Positions 1-8,019 of a stretch of 45,072 nt of DNA are shown here, piece by piece. The notes beneath the pieces are model-generated. The model was not told the origin of the DNA. It was given only the letters and a program-made list of their open reading frames with translations, and made no database searches. Every line of letters begins with the position of its first letter. The stretch's first letter is position 1. The stretch comes from Comamonadaceae bacterium. Lineage in GTDB: Bacteria; Pseudomonadota; Gammaproteobacteria; Burkholderiales; Burkholderiaceae_C. The translations under genes were made by a program, and so were the position numbers. The stretch lies in the NCBI GenBank assembly GCA_947381325.1, contig CANCUP010000004.1:1-45072 (forward strand), written 5' to 3'.

Positions 1-543
1 CTGGCCGCTGTGCATGCGCAAGCCAGCGAGCTGTCGAACAAGCTTCAATCGACCGAGTATGTGTTGTTGATGCGTCACACCCTCGCCCCTGGCGTTGGAG
101 ACCCCGCGGGGTACACCTTGCAAGACTGCAACACCCAGCGCAACCTGAGCGCCGAGGGTCGCCAACAAGCCGGGGTGGTGGGCAATTGGCTGCGCCAACA
201 AGGCGTGACCAGCGCAGACGTGCACAGCAGCGCGTGGTGCCGCTGCAAGGACACGGCTGAGCTGCTGAACTTCGGCGGCTTCAAGGTGGCAGCCCCCTTG
301 GCCTCGTTTTTTGATGAGATGCACCAAGCCAAGGCCCGCACGCAAGCACTTGAACAATTCATCGCGGAGAAGCGCAAAACCAAAGGCAACAAGGCACTGA
401 TTTTGGTGACCCACCACGTCAACATCCATGCTTTCATGGGCGAAAACATCGCCTCAGGCGACATGGTGTTGGCCCGAGTTGACGCGCGTGGAAAGATGCG
501 CAGCTACCAACTCATTGCCAGACCTTCCCAAGCCCAGCACTGA
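1..543 (+). CDS. Histidine phosphatase (SixA/phosphoglycerate-mutase superfamily), 5'-truncated
   Basis: The reading frame is open to the left edge. The first visible residues, LAAVHAQA, look like the end of a signal peptide, so the ORF-track GTG at 10 is probably internal and the gene is cut by the window. The N-terminal catalytic motif is LLMRHT, where the family has a phosphohistidine Arg-His pair. The second histidine lies in VTHHVNIHAF near the C-terminus, and the Arg/Cys-containing WCRCKDTAELL block between them matches the family's SxxxRxxxTA block. The protein likely removes phosphate from a small molecule or protein in the periplasm. The substrate cannot be read from sequence. The photolyase gene follows after 27 nt on the same strand, so the two may be cotranscribed without an evident functional link. 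Confidence 0.8.
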   Translation: MAAVHAQASELSNKLQSTEYVLLMRHTLAPGVGDPAGYTLQDCNTQRNLSAEGRQQAGVVGNWLRQQGVTSADVHSSAWCRCKDTAELLNFGGFKVAAPLASFFDEMHQAKARTQALEQFIAEKRKTKGNKALILVTHHVNIHAFMGENIASGDMVLARVDARGKMRSYQLIARPSQAQH

Positions 544-570
544 CGCAGCCCAACCGAGGCGCCGCCGCCC

Positions 571-2097
571 ATGAGCTACGAACTGGTTTGGTTCAAGCGT
601 GACTTGCGTTGGCAAGACCATGCAGCACTGACCGAAGCGGGCAGGTGTGGACCCGTGCGCTGCATTTACGTGGTGGAGCCGGAACTGTGGTTGCAGCCCG
701 ACGCCGCCCTGCAACACTTTGAGTTTGTCCGTGAATCGCTGCAAGCACTCGATCAGGCATTGCGTGCCCAAGGTGGGTGGTTGGAAATACATGTCGGCGA
801 GTTGCCACAAGTGCTGTCTCGCATTTGGCAAGACAGCCCATTTTTGAGATTGCATTCGCACCAAGAAACCGGCAACGGATGGACCTACGCACGCGACCTG
901 CGGGTGGCCGCTTGGTGTCAATCGCATGGCGTGGCTTGGCAAGAGCAGGCACAGTTTGGTGTGGTGCGTGGTTTGAAAAACAGAAACCTGTGGCAAGCCG
1001 CTTGGGAACAGCACATGGCGGCACCACAGCAACAGGTGGGCTCGCTCAGGTTTTGGTCTGCCCTGCCAGCGCCAGCTTTTGTCATGGATGCGCCCCAGCA
1101 CCTCACGCACAACCCTGCGTTGCGCCAGCGCGGCGGCCGCCCCTTGGCGCTGGCCACCTTGCAGAGTTTTTTGAATGCGCGCAGCTTGGGGTATCGCGGG
1201 GGCATCTCCTCCCCCACGACGGCACCCGATGCCTGTTCGCGCTTGTCAGCCTATCTGGCCTGGGGCTGCATCAGCATGCGCGAGGTGGTGCAACACACCC
1301 GGGCACACATCGCGCAATTGCCTCCTTCGGCCAGTCGCCACCGCGCAGGGCTCACCGCCTTCATCAGCCGCTTGTATTGGCACTGCCATTTCATTCAAAA
1401 GTTGGAGAGTGAGCCCGAGATTGAATGGCGCAACATGCACCGTGGCTATGACGGACTGCGCGAGGAAGATTTCAATGCGGCGTACTTTGAAGCCTTGAAA
1501 GCCGGCCGCACCGGCTGGCCCATGGTGGACGCTTGCGTGGTCATGCTGCGCGAGACAGGATGGCTGAACTTTCGCATGCGCGCCATGTTGGTGTCGGTCG
1601 CGGCCTACCCTTTGTGGCTGCACTGGCGTCCGGTGGGCGAGTGGTTAGCGACGCAATTTCTCGATTACGAACCCGGCATTCACTGGAGCCAATTGCAAAT
1701 GCAATCGGGCACCACGGGCATCAACACCACGCGCGTCTACAACCCCGTCAAGCAAGCGCAAGACCACGACCCGCGCGGTGTGTTTGTCAGACGCTGGTTG
1801 CCCGCAATGCGCCGGGTACCCGACAGCTGGCTGTTGGAGCCTTGGCGGATGCCTCAGCAAGTGCAAATCAGTGCAGGCTTGAAGGTCGGCGAGGACATCG
1901 CGCTGCCTGTGGTCGATCTGGCACAAGCCACCCGTGAAGCCAAGCAACGCCTGCACAGCCGACGTCAAACGCCCGAGGTCAAAGCTGGCAAAACTTCGGT
2001 GATCGAGAAACACGCCTCCAGAAAAACCTGGCCCTCACAAAAAGCCAAACCCACAGTGCGGCAAGTTGCCAAGCAGCAACTGGGGTTTGATTTTTAA
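571..2097 (+). CDS. Photolyase/cryptochrome-family flavoprotein
   Basis: This is a 508-residue protein. The N-terminal Rossmann-like antenna domain starts with the classic LVWFKRDLRWQDHAAL. The C-terminal half is the helical FAD-binding domain, with GRTGWPMVDACVVMLRETGW and RVYNPVKQAQDHDPRG. Family members use blue light to split cyclobutane pyrimidine dimers or act as light sensors. The loop that in class I CPD photolyases carries the Asn-Asn pair and a WQW motif reads EPGIHWSQLQMQSG here, so this is a divergent subgroup and strict CPD repair is not certain. A basic tail of about 50 residues follows the FAD domain. The start ATG at 571 has only a weak ribosome site. The 3' end is convergent with the next gene, 3 nt away. 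Confidence 0.85.
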   Translation: MSYELVWFKRDLRWQDHAALTEAGRCGPVRCIYVVEPELWLQPDAALQHFEFVRESLQALDQALRAQGGWLEIHVGELPQVLSRIWQDSPFLRLHSHQETGNGWTYARDLRVAAWCQSHGVAWQEQAQFGVVRGLKNRNLWQAAWEQHMAAPQQQVGSLRFWSALPAPAFVMDAPQHLTHNPALRQRGGRPLALATLQSFLNARSLGYRGGISSPTTAPDACSRLSAYLAWGCISMREVVQHTRAHIAQLPPSASRHRAGLTAFISRLYWHCHFIQKLESEPEIEWRNMHRGYDGLREEDFNAAYFEALKAGRTGWPMVDACVVMLRETGWLNFRMRAMLVSVAAYPLWLHWRPVGEWLATQFLDYEPGIHWSQLQMQSGTTGINTTRVYNPVKQAQDHDPRGVFVRRWLPAMRRVPDSWLLEPWRMPQQVQISAGLKVGEDIALPVVDLAQATREAKQRLHSRRQTPEVKAGKTSVIEKHASRKTWPSQKAKPTVRQVAKQQLGFDF

Positions 2098-2100
2098 AGC

Positions 2101-3147
2101 TCACACCACCGCGATGGTGCTGCCGGTTTGGGCCGCTTGCACAATCGCTTCGGTGACCCGCAAATTGGCCAAGCCGTCGCGCGCGGTGACCAAGGGCTGT
2201 GCGTCACCGCGCACCACGGCACCAAAGTGCTCCATCTGTTGCGCAATCGGATCGGCGCGCACCAGCGCCACGGTGCGGGTGTCAAACGGTTTCCACCAGG
2301 ATCGGTCTTCGGGACGGGGGTAGGTTTTCAGTCGCATGGTGGGTACCGACAAACTGCCGTTTGTCCCTGTCAGCACGTAGCAGTCTTCGTCGTCGTAGCT
2401 CGGGTAGGCCTTGTTTTCTTGCGAGGTCTGCTCCCAACTGCGCGCACACGCCGCGGTGTCGGACAACAAGAAGGTGCCCAGCACGCCGTTGGCAAAGCGC
2501 AGGTTGATGGAGACCGTGTCTTCCACCGCAAAGCCACGGATGGCGTGGCTGGCAAAAGCCTGGACCGCCACGATCTCGCCGCACAGCATGCGCAGGTTGT
2601 GCACCTCGTGGATCATATTGAGCAATATGGGCCCCCCACCCACTTCCCGCCGCCAAGGGCCATCGGCGTAGTACTGCTCGGGCTTGTAAAACGTGGCGCT
2701 GCCCATCACGGCCACCAACTGACCCAGTTCACCGCTTTGCACCAAGGCTTGGGCTTGGGCCATGATGGGGCTGTGCGCGCGGTGGTGGCCAATCAGCACT
2801 TTGGCACCTGTGGCTTCGACCTGGTCGACCAAGGCTTGCGCCTCAGCCACGGTGGGGGCGATGGGCTTTTCCAGCAAACATGGAACACCCGCTTGCATGC
2901 ACGCCAGCGCCTGGGCCACATGCAAGGCGTTGGGCGTGGCCAGCACCACGCCATCGGGACGGTCGTGGGCGAACAATTCGCTCAGCGAGGGGTACCAGGG
3001 CACGCCCGCTTGGGCCGCCAGCACTTGGGCATTGGGTGCGGGATCGACCACGGCGCTGAGGGTGACGGTCTGGCTGTGTTGGGCCACGCCCATGTGGGCT
3101 TGACCGATGTAGCCGGCACCGGCCACGGCAATGCGTGTGGAAGTCAT
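2101..3147 (-). CDS. Gfo/Idh/MocA-family NAD(P)-dependent oxidoreductase
   Basis: The protein has 348 residues when started at MTSTRIAVAGAGYIG. The longer ORF-track start adds 30 residues of non-family sequence before the dinucleotide fold. GAGYIG is the glycine-rich NAD(P) loop, and CLLEKPIAPTVAEA carries the family's Glu-Lys-Pro motif at the active-site edge. The C-terminal half is the alpha/beta substrate domain, with HEVHNLRMLCG where a catalytic His is usual. Relatives oxidise sugars, inositols or other polyols; the substrate here is unknown. The gene lies downstream of the dadA-like gene on the same strand but is separated from it by a hairpin terminator, so it probably has its own promoter. 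Confidence 0.85.
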   Translation of the reverse strand: MTSTRIAVAGAGYIGQAHMGVAQHSQTVTLSAVVDPAPNAQVLAAQAGVPWYPSLSELFAHDRPDGVVLATPNALHVAQALACMQAGVPCLLEKPIAPTVAEAQALVDQVEATGAKVLIGHHRAHSPIMAQAQALVQSGELGQLVAVMGSATFYKPEQYYADGPWRREVGGGPILLNMIHEVHNLRMLCGEIVAVQAFASHAIRGFAVEDTVSINLRFANGVLGTFLLSDTAACARSWEQTSQENKAYPSYDDEDCYVLTGTNGSLSVPTMRLKTYPRPEDRSWWKPFDTRTVALVRADPIAQQMEHFGAVVRGDAQPLVTARDGLANLRVTEAIVQAAQTGSTIAVV

Positions 3148-3182
3148 GATGAGGTCAACCCAAGAAGGCGCCAGAGCGCATG

Positions 3183-3204
3183 AAAAACGGGCCCGAAGGC
3201 CCGT
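3183..3204 (-). terminator. Rho-independent terminator after the dadA-like gene
   Basis: On the minus strand the sequence forms a 7-bp GC-rich stem, ACGGGCC/GGCCCGT, closed by a TTCG tetraloop and followed directly by TTTTT. It begins about 60 nt after the stop of the dadA-like gene and ends before the start of the Gfo/Idh gene, so it separates the two transcription units. Confidence 0.8.
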
Positions 3205-3263
3205 AGGTATTGTGCCAGTGTGCCTGTGCGGCGCCACTCAGCCCAGAGGCCACACACAGCCCT

Positions 3264-4538
3264 TCAAGCGACAAGAGCCTTAGCGCCAGACACCGACATG
3301 GGTGCAGTTCTGTGTGCCCGCAGGGCATCGGCCACCACGTCACCCACCATGTCGGCGGTCACGGCAGACAAAGTCCAGCCCAAATGGCCGTGGCCGGTGT
3401 TGTAGAACACGTTGGCAGCTTGACCACGACCCACGCGCGGCATCATGTTGGGCATCATCGGGCGCAACCCAGCCCAAGGCACCACCGAGCGGGTGTCGAT
3501 GCTCGGAAAGCATTGCTCCACCCAAGCCACCAAGGGTCGGATGCGGTCGGCACGGATGTCGCGGTTGAAGCCGTTGAACTCGGCGGTGCCGGCCACACGG
3601 AAACGGTCCACACCCAAACGGCTGGTGACCAGTTTGGTTTCATCGTCGAGCAAGCTCACCACCGGCGCGCCCGCTTGGCTGGCGGCGTCTTTGAGGTTGA
3701 CCGTGATCGAGTAGCCCTTGACCGGGTAGACGTTGACGCGGTCGCCGAGTTGAGCCGCGAATTCACGACTGGCCGTGCCCGCGCAAACGACCAAGCTGTC
3801 GAACGTGTGCACGCTGGGCTGCCCATCTTGCTGCGCAACCTTGACCACGGCCTGTGTGCCATTGCTGCTGACCGAGGTCACGTCTTGGCCATACAAGATG
3901 CGCACGCCCAAACGTTGGGCGGCAGCGGCCAAGCCGTTGGTGAATTTGTGGATGTCGCCCGTGGAGTCGCTTTCGGTGAAATAACCACCGTAGTAGTTGC
4001 CAGCCAGCGTGGGTTCAATGGCTTTCATTTCTTGCGGCGTCACCGCATGGCGTGGCAAACCGCCTTGGGCCAACAGCTTGGACACCTCACCCGCGTGATC
4101 GAAGCCTTGTTTGTCGCGGTAGATGTGCAAGATGCCTTCTTTTTTGAGGTCAAAGTCGATGCCCTCTTCTTGCGCCCAAGCAAACAAGTGCGCACGCGCA
4201 GCCACGGCCATGCGTGCGGTCTCTATCGTGTTGCGTTCGTAATGTGGAATGGCCGCGATGAATTCGGCAAACCACGACAGCTTGTGCCAGCTGGGCTTGG
4301 GGTTGACCAGCAGCGGTGCATCGCTTTTGAGCATCCACTTCAAGCCTTTGAGGATGGTGCCGGTGTAGTTCCACACCTCGGCATTGGAGGCCGAGAGTTG
4401 GCCGCCATTGGCGAACGAAGTTTCCATGGCCGCATAGCGATGGCGTTCGAACAAGGTGACCGAGAAACCGCGTTTGGCCAACGCGTAGGCCGAGGTGACG
4501 CCGGTGATACCGCCGCCGATGATGGCAATCGAAGTCAT
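3264..4538 (-). CDS. dadA: D-amino-acid dehydrogenase (DadA-like FAD oxidoreductase)
   Basis: A 424-residue flavoprotein of the DAO/DadA family. The N-terminus SIAIIGGGITGVTSAYALA is the FAD dinucleotide-binding loop, ERH follows at the second strand, and ETSFANGGQLSAS matches the DadA flavin-contact region. The C-terminal VPWAGLRPMMPN and the closing GHGHLGWTLSA block are typical of the family. DadA deaminates D-amino acids to 2-oxo acids at the inner membrane and passes electrons to the respiratory chain. The leader carries a tandem glycine riboswitch, so expression should respond to glycine, and glycine itself or a glycine-derived substrate is plausible. Glycine oxidase or sarcosine-type activity cannot be excluded. 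The start ATG at 4538 lies about 60 nt after the riboswitch. Confidence 0.85.
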   Translation of the reverse strand: MTSIAIIGGGITGVTSAYALAKRGFSVTLFERHRYAAMETSFANGGQLSASNAEVWNYTGTILKGLKWMLKSDAPLLVNPKPSWHKLSWFAEFIAAIPHYERNTIETARMAVAARAHLFAWAQEEGIDFDLKKEGILHIYRDKQGFDHAGEVSKLLAQGGLPRHAVTPQEMKAIEPTLAGNYYGGYFTESDSTGDIHKFTNGLAAAAQRLGVRILYGQDVTSVSSNGTQAVVKVAQQDGQPSVHTFDSLVVCAGTASREFAAQLGDRVNVYPVKGYSITVNLKDAASQAGAPVVSLLDDETKLVTSRLGVDRFRVAGTAEFNGFNRDIRADRIRPLVAWVEQCFPSIDTRSVVPWAGLRPMMPNMMPRVGRGQAANVFYNTGHGHLGWTLSAVTADMVGDVVADALRAHRTAPMSVSGAKALVA

Positions 4539-4597
4539 AGGAATGAGCTTTCAAAACGTCGAGGGTTGGGCCCAACGGCGACATGCCATCAGGCGCC

Positions 4598-4788
4598 CCC
4601 TCTGTCTTGAACCTGAGAGATTCACGCAGCACGCGAGGTGCTGGTTTGCTCCTTCGGTGGATCGGCGGACGAATACGCCGAACGCTCTTCAGAGATTTGC
4701 ACGTCATCGGTCCTTTTGCCTGAGAGTTTCCGGGGCGGTTGCTCCTTCGGCGCTGACTTCTGTGGCAGAGTCAGTCTCTCCCGATGAC
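4598..4788 (-). ncRNA. Tandem glycine riboswitch
   Basis: Read on the minus strand there are two consecutive glycine aptamers. Aptamer 1 (about 4788-4703) opens with GTCATCGGGAGAG, contains GCCGAAGGAGCAA and ends with CTCTCAGGCAAAAGGAC followed by CCGATGAC. Its P1 stem is a perfect 8-bp pairing of GTCATCGG with CCGATGAC. Aptamer 2 (about 4694-4600) repeats the pattern with CACCGAAGGAGCAAAC and CTCTCAGGTTCAAGAC, closed by CTCTG/CAGAG. The linker is only a few nucleotides, as in cooperative tandem glycine riboswitches. No intrinsic terminator is visible between aptamer 2 and the dadA-like start, so control at translation or an activating switch is more likely than attenuation. Confidence 0.93.
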
Positions 4789-4819
4789 ACGTCGACACAA
4801 GGTCGATGGTTGATTCATT

Positions 4820-5995
4820 CTACTGGGCAAAAAACTCCTGGACCAACAAGGTCCAATAGGCAGCGCCTACGGCGATGTTGTCGTCGTTGAAGTCGTAACC
4901 CGGGTTGTGCACCATGCAGGCACCTGCCGATTCACCGTCGCCATTGCCAATCAGCACATAGCTGCCGGGCACACGTTGCAGCATGAAAGCAAAATCTTCG
5001 CTGCCGGTCAACGCGGGGCCATTCAGAGTGACACCAGCTTCACCCCGCAACTTGAGCGCCACACGACGCGCGAACTCGGTTTCTGACTTGGTGTTGACCA
5101 ACACACAGTAGCCGGGTTTCCAGTCCACCTCGGCGTGGACGCCAAAGCTCTCAGCCTGGGCGATCACCAAAGCTTTGATGCGCTGCTCCAGCAACTGGCG
5201 CACCTGCGGGTCGAGCGCACGCACGCTCAGCTCCAGTGTGGCTTGAGCGGGTATGACATTGTTGGCTTGCCCCGCATGGAAGGCGCCCACCGTGACCACC
5301 GCGGTGTGCTGTGGGTCCACATTGCGCGACACCACGGTTTGCAGGGCCATGACGATGGACGATGCGGCCACCAGCGGGTCTGCGGCGCGATGCGGCATGG
5401 CACCGTGGCCGCCTTGGCCGTTGACGCGGATGGTGACGTAGTCGCTCGACGCCATGGCGGGCCCGTCACGCAGCACCAAGTGGCCCGTGGGCACACCGGG
5501 CATGTTGTGCATGGCAAACACCGCATCGCAGGGGTGTTGTTCAAACAGGCCTTCTTCGATCATGCGCAAGGCGCCACCACCGCCTTCTTCTGCGGGTTGA
5601 AAAATCAAATTCAGGGTGCCGTCAAATTCAACGCTCTCGGCAATGGCACGGGCCGCTGCCAGCAACATGGCCGTGTGCCCATCGTGGCCGCAGGCGTGCA
5701 TCACGCCTGGGTTGGCACTGGCCCAGTTCAAACCAGTGGCTTCTTCGATGGGCAAGGCGTCCATGTCGGCGCGCAGCCCCAAGCGGCGCGCGCTGTGACC
5801 CCGCTGCAAGCTGCCCACCACGCCGGTGCCGCCCAAGCCGCGATGCACCGCGTAGCCCCAGCCCTCCAGCTTGCTGGCCACCAGCTCAGCGGTGCGGTGC
5901 TCGGCATAGGCGAGTTCGGGGTGGCGGTGGATGTCGCGCCGCAGTTGGATAAATTCATCCAAGCGGTCCACCAGGGCATCACGCAGATAAGTCAT
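4820..5995 (-). CDS. M20 family amidohydrolase (hippurate hydrolase/IAA-amino-acid hydrolase type)
   Basis: The protein has 391 residues from MTYLRDALVDRLDEF. The ORF-track start at 6058 adds 21 residues that overlap the upstream gene and fit no family. RRDIHRHPELAYAEHRTA is the hallmark N-terminus of the M20D/HipO group. Metal-binding residues are visible in MHACGHDGHTAM, in the Glu pair of QPAEEGGGGA and in FAMHNMPG. The group hydrolyses N-acyl or N-aroyl amino acids to the free amino acid plus the acid. The gene begins 1 nt after the stop of the Bug protein gene, so they form an operon and uptake of the amide substrate by that system is a reasonable inference. It is followed by the riboswitch-dadA unit. 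Confidence 0.87.
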   Translation of the reverse strand: MTYLRDALVDRLDEFIQLRRDIHRHPELAYAEHRTAELVASKLEGWGYAVHRGLGGTGVVGSLQRGHSARRLGLRADMDALPIEEATGLNWASANPGVMHACGHDGHTAMLLAAARAIAESVEFDGTLNLIFQPAEEGGGGALRMIEEGLFEQHPCDAVFAMHNMPGVPTGHLVLRDGPAMASSDYVTIRVNGQGGHGAMPHRAADPLVAASSIVMALQTVVSRNVDPQHTAVVTVGAFHAGQANNVIPAQATLELSVRALDPQVRQLLEQRIKALVIAQAESFGVHAEVDWKPGYCVLVNTKSETEFARRVALKLRGEAGVTLNGPALTGSEDFAFMLQRVPGSYVLIGNGDGESAGACMVHNPGYDFNDDNIAVGAAYWTLLVQEFFAQ

Positions 5996-5996
5996 C

Positions 5997-6983
5997 TCAC
6001 TGCGGCTGCAAGTTGATCGATTTGGCGATGGCGCGGAATTGGGCCGTGCCGTCCACATAGGCCTTGTCCACAGCCTGCAGCGACAGGGGCTTGGCCACCA
6101 ATTGGCTGTTGGCCTCTAAGCCGCTGCGCACGGCAGGGTCGGTCAAGGAATCGGTGATGGCTTTGTGAATGGTTTGGACGATGGGCTCTGGCGTGTCTTT
6201 TTTCACAAAGTAGCCGGTCCAGATGTTGAAGGTGAAGGTCTTGAGCGCCTTGCTCTCGGTGATGGCCGGATAGTCTTTGACACCGTCCAAACGCTCGGTA
6301 TTGAGCATGGCCAAGATTTTCAACTTGCCTTGTTTGGCCAACTCGTCATACGACTTGCCAAAAGGCGCCAAAAAGATATCCACCTGGCCGCCCAGCAAAT
6401 CTTGGTTGGCGGGTGCTGCGCCTTTGTAGGGGATGTGGGTCATCTCGATGTGGGTGACCTTGGACAAATGCTCGCCCAACAGGTGGTAGAAAGAGCCCGG
6501 GCCGACACTGGCGTAGGTGATGGGCTTGCCCTCTTTGGCCATTTTGCGGGCGTAGTCTAAAAACTCATCCACGTTGCTCACGGGCAAATCTTTGCGCGCC
6601 AAAAAGCCGATTTGCGCGGTGGCAATCATTTGCACCAAACGGAAGTCTTCGCTCTTGAACTTCACTGCGGCGTTGGCCAGGGGCGACAAGATCAACTCGT
6701 TGGGCGAGCCTTGAAAAATGATGTGCCCGTCGGATGCTGAGTTCAACACCTTCTGCGCCGCAATGGCGCCGCTGACGCCACCTAAGTTTTCCACGATCAC
6801 GGGCTGGCCAAAATTCTTGGCCAAGGTGGTGTTGACGGTGCGTGCAATCACATCGGACAAGCCGCCGGCGGGATAAGGCACCAACAAGGTCACGGGCTTG
6901 CTGGGGTAAGACTGGGCCCACACGGCACAAGTCATCAACAAACTGGCCAGCAATGCAAGCAAACGGTGAGAGGTCAAAGACAT
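5997..6983 (-). CDS. Bug-family (TctC-like) periplasmic solute-binding protein
   Basis: A 328-residue protein with a clear signal peptide ending in CAVWAQS, then YPSKPVTLLVPYPAGGLSDVIAR, the conserved opening of the Bug family whose backbone loop binds a carboxylate. HIPYKGAAPANQDLLGGQVD is the second family block. These periplasmic proteins capture carboxylates or amides for tripartite tricarboxylate transporters or act as sensors; no membrane components (TctA/TctB) are encoded nearby. AGGAG lies 7 nt before the ATG. It is first in an operon with the M20 amidohydrolase and divergent from a LysR gene, so its ligand is probably that enzyme's substrate or the LysR inducer. Confidence 0.88.
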   Translation of the reverse strand: MSLTSHRLLALLASLLMTCAVWAQSYPSKPVTLLVPYPAGGLSDVIARTVNTTLAKNFGQPVIVENLGGVSGAIAAQKVLNSASDGHIIFQGSPNELILSPLANAAVKFKSEDFRLVQMIATAQIGFLARKDLPVSNVDEFLDYARKMAKEGKPITYASVGPGSFYHLLGEHLSKVTHIEMTHIPYKGAAPANQDLLGGQVDIFLAPFGKSYDELAKQGKLKILAMLNTERLDGVKDYPAITESKALKTFTFNIWTGYFVKKDTPEPIVQTIHKAITDSLTDPAVRSGLEANSQLVAKPLSLQAVDKAYVDGTAQFRAIAKSINLQPQ

Positions 6984-7040
6984 GTGTCAACTCCTTGGAG
7001 GGTGAAGTGGGTGGCAATGGACGGATCGTAGAAACCTGAA

Positions 7041-7068
7041 AATACAATGTCCAATGCATTGTTGTATT
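7041..7068. promoter_or_regulatory. Probable LysR-type regulator operator between the Bug and lysR genes
   Basis: The divergent intergenic region holds an interrupted palindrome, AATACAATG-tccaatg-CATTGTTGTATT. The outer arms AATACAA/TTGTATT match perfectly and the inner CAATG/CATTG pair adds to them. It contains T-N11-A style spacing and lies 36 nt before the lysR ATG, the usual place for autoregulation and divergent control by a LysR protein. Confidence 0.6.
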
Positions 7069-7104
7069 GATTTCCATGATTTAAATGCATGAATGGAGGC
7101 TGCC

Positions 7105-8019
7105 ATGACCTTGGTTCAACTCAAACACCTGATCGAGCTGGCCCGACAAGGCTCGTTCAGCAAAACCGCCGACAAGCTGCACCTGACGCAGCCTGCACTG
7201 AGTCGCAGCATCAAGTCGCTGGAGGACGAGCTGGGGCAGCCGCTGTTTGACCGCATCGGCCGAAAGAACGAGCTGACCGCCTTTGGCCAACACATCGTGC
7301 AGCACGCGCAGTGGCTGGTCGATGGCGCGCATGAGCTGCGCCAAACTGGGCAACGCTTGCTCAAGGGTGAGATCGGCCAGGTGCGCATGGGCTTGGGGTC
7401 TGGCCCGGGCGCGTTGTTGATGACACCGCTGCTCATGCACATGGCGCGTGAACACCCCAAAGCACAGATCGACATTTCGCGCGGCAGCACGGAGTTGTTG
7501 GTTCAGTCCTTGCGCGAGCGCCATTTGGATGCGCTGGTGATCGACATCCGGTCACTCAAACCCGCCACCGATCTGAACGTTGAGTTGGTGCAAGAAATCG
7601 ACGGTGCCTTCATGTGCCGCAAGGGTCATCCGCTGGCCAATCGACGCAAGATCAGCCTCGACATGGTGCGCGACTATCCGGTGGCCTCGACCCCCCTGAG
7701 CGATGAGGTGGCGCGCATCTTGATGGAGCGCTATGGCCCGCAGGCGCATCCCGATGCGCTGGTGAATTTGCGCTGCGAAGAAATATCTAGCCTACTGGAC
7801 GTGGCCCGTCACAGCGATGCCGTGGTGCTGGCAATTCGCGCGGCGGCCCCCGATTTGGTGGAGTTGCCCATGGTGCCCGCGCTCAACGCCAAGGCACGCT
7901 TTGGTTGGGTCACCATGAAGTCACGCACCGAGTCGCCACTGAGTGCTCAACTCAAGCAGATGTTTCAAGAGCTCTCCCAAGCACCCCGCTCACGCGCCGC
8001 GCCTAACCGAACTACTTGA
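7105..8019 (+). CDS. LysR-family transcriptional regulator
   Basis: The protein has 304 residues. I chose the ATG at 7105 because GGAGG lies 6 nt upstream, while the ATG at 7093 has no ribosome site and only adds MEAA. The winged helix-turn-helix spans about residues 3-62 (LKHLIELARQGSFSKTADKLHLTQPALSRSIKSLEDELG). The co-inducer domain is a periplasmic-binding-protein-like fold over residues 90-295. It is divergent from the Bug/amidohydrolase operon, which it likely controls. Its last 8 nt overlap the convergent modC gene. Confidence 0.9.
   Translation: MTLVQLKHLIELARQGSFSKTADKLHLTQPALSRSIKSLEDELGQPLFDRIGRKNELTAFGQHIVQHAQWLVDGAHELRQTGQRLLKGEIGQVRMGLGSGPGALLMTPLLMHMAREHPKAQIDISRGSTELLVQSLRERHLDALVIDIRSLKPATDLNVELVQEIDGAFMCRKGHPLANRRKISLDMVRDYPVASTPLSDEVARILMERYGPQAHPDALVNLRCEEISSLLDVARHSDAVVLAIRAAAPDLVELPMVPALNAKARFGWVTMKSRTESPLSAQLKQMFQELSQAPRSRAAPNRTT

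Noticed and set aside
3210-4610. Plus-strand ORF of 466 residues over the dadA-like gene
   Set aside because: It is the antisense shadow of a clear DadA gene in GC-rich DNA. The translation is His/Gly/Val-rich without family motifs.
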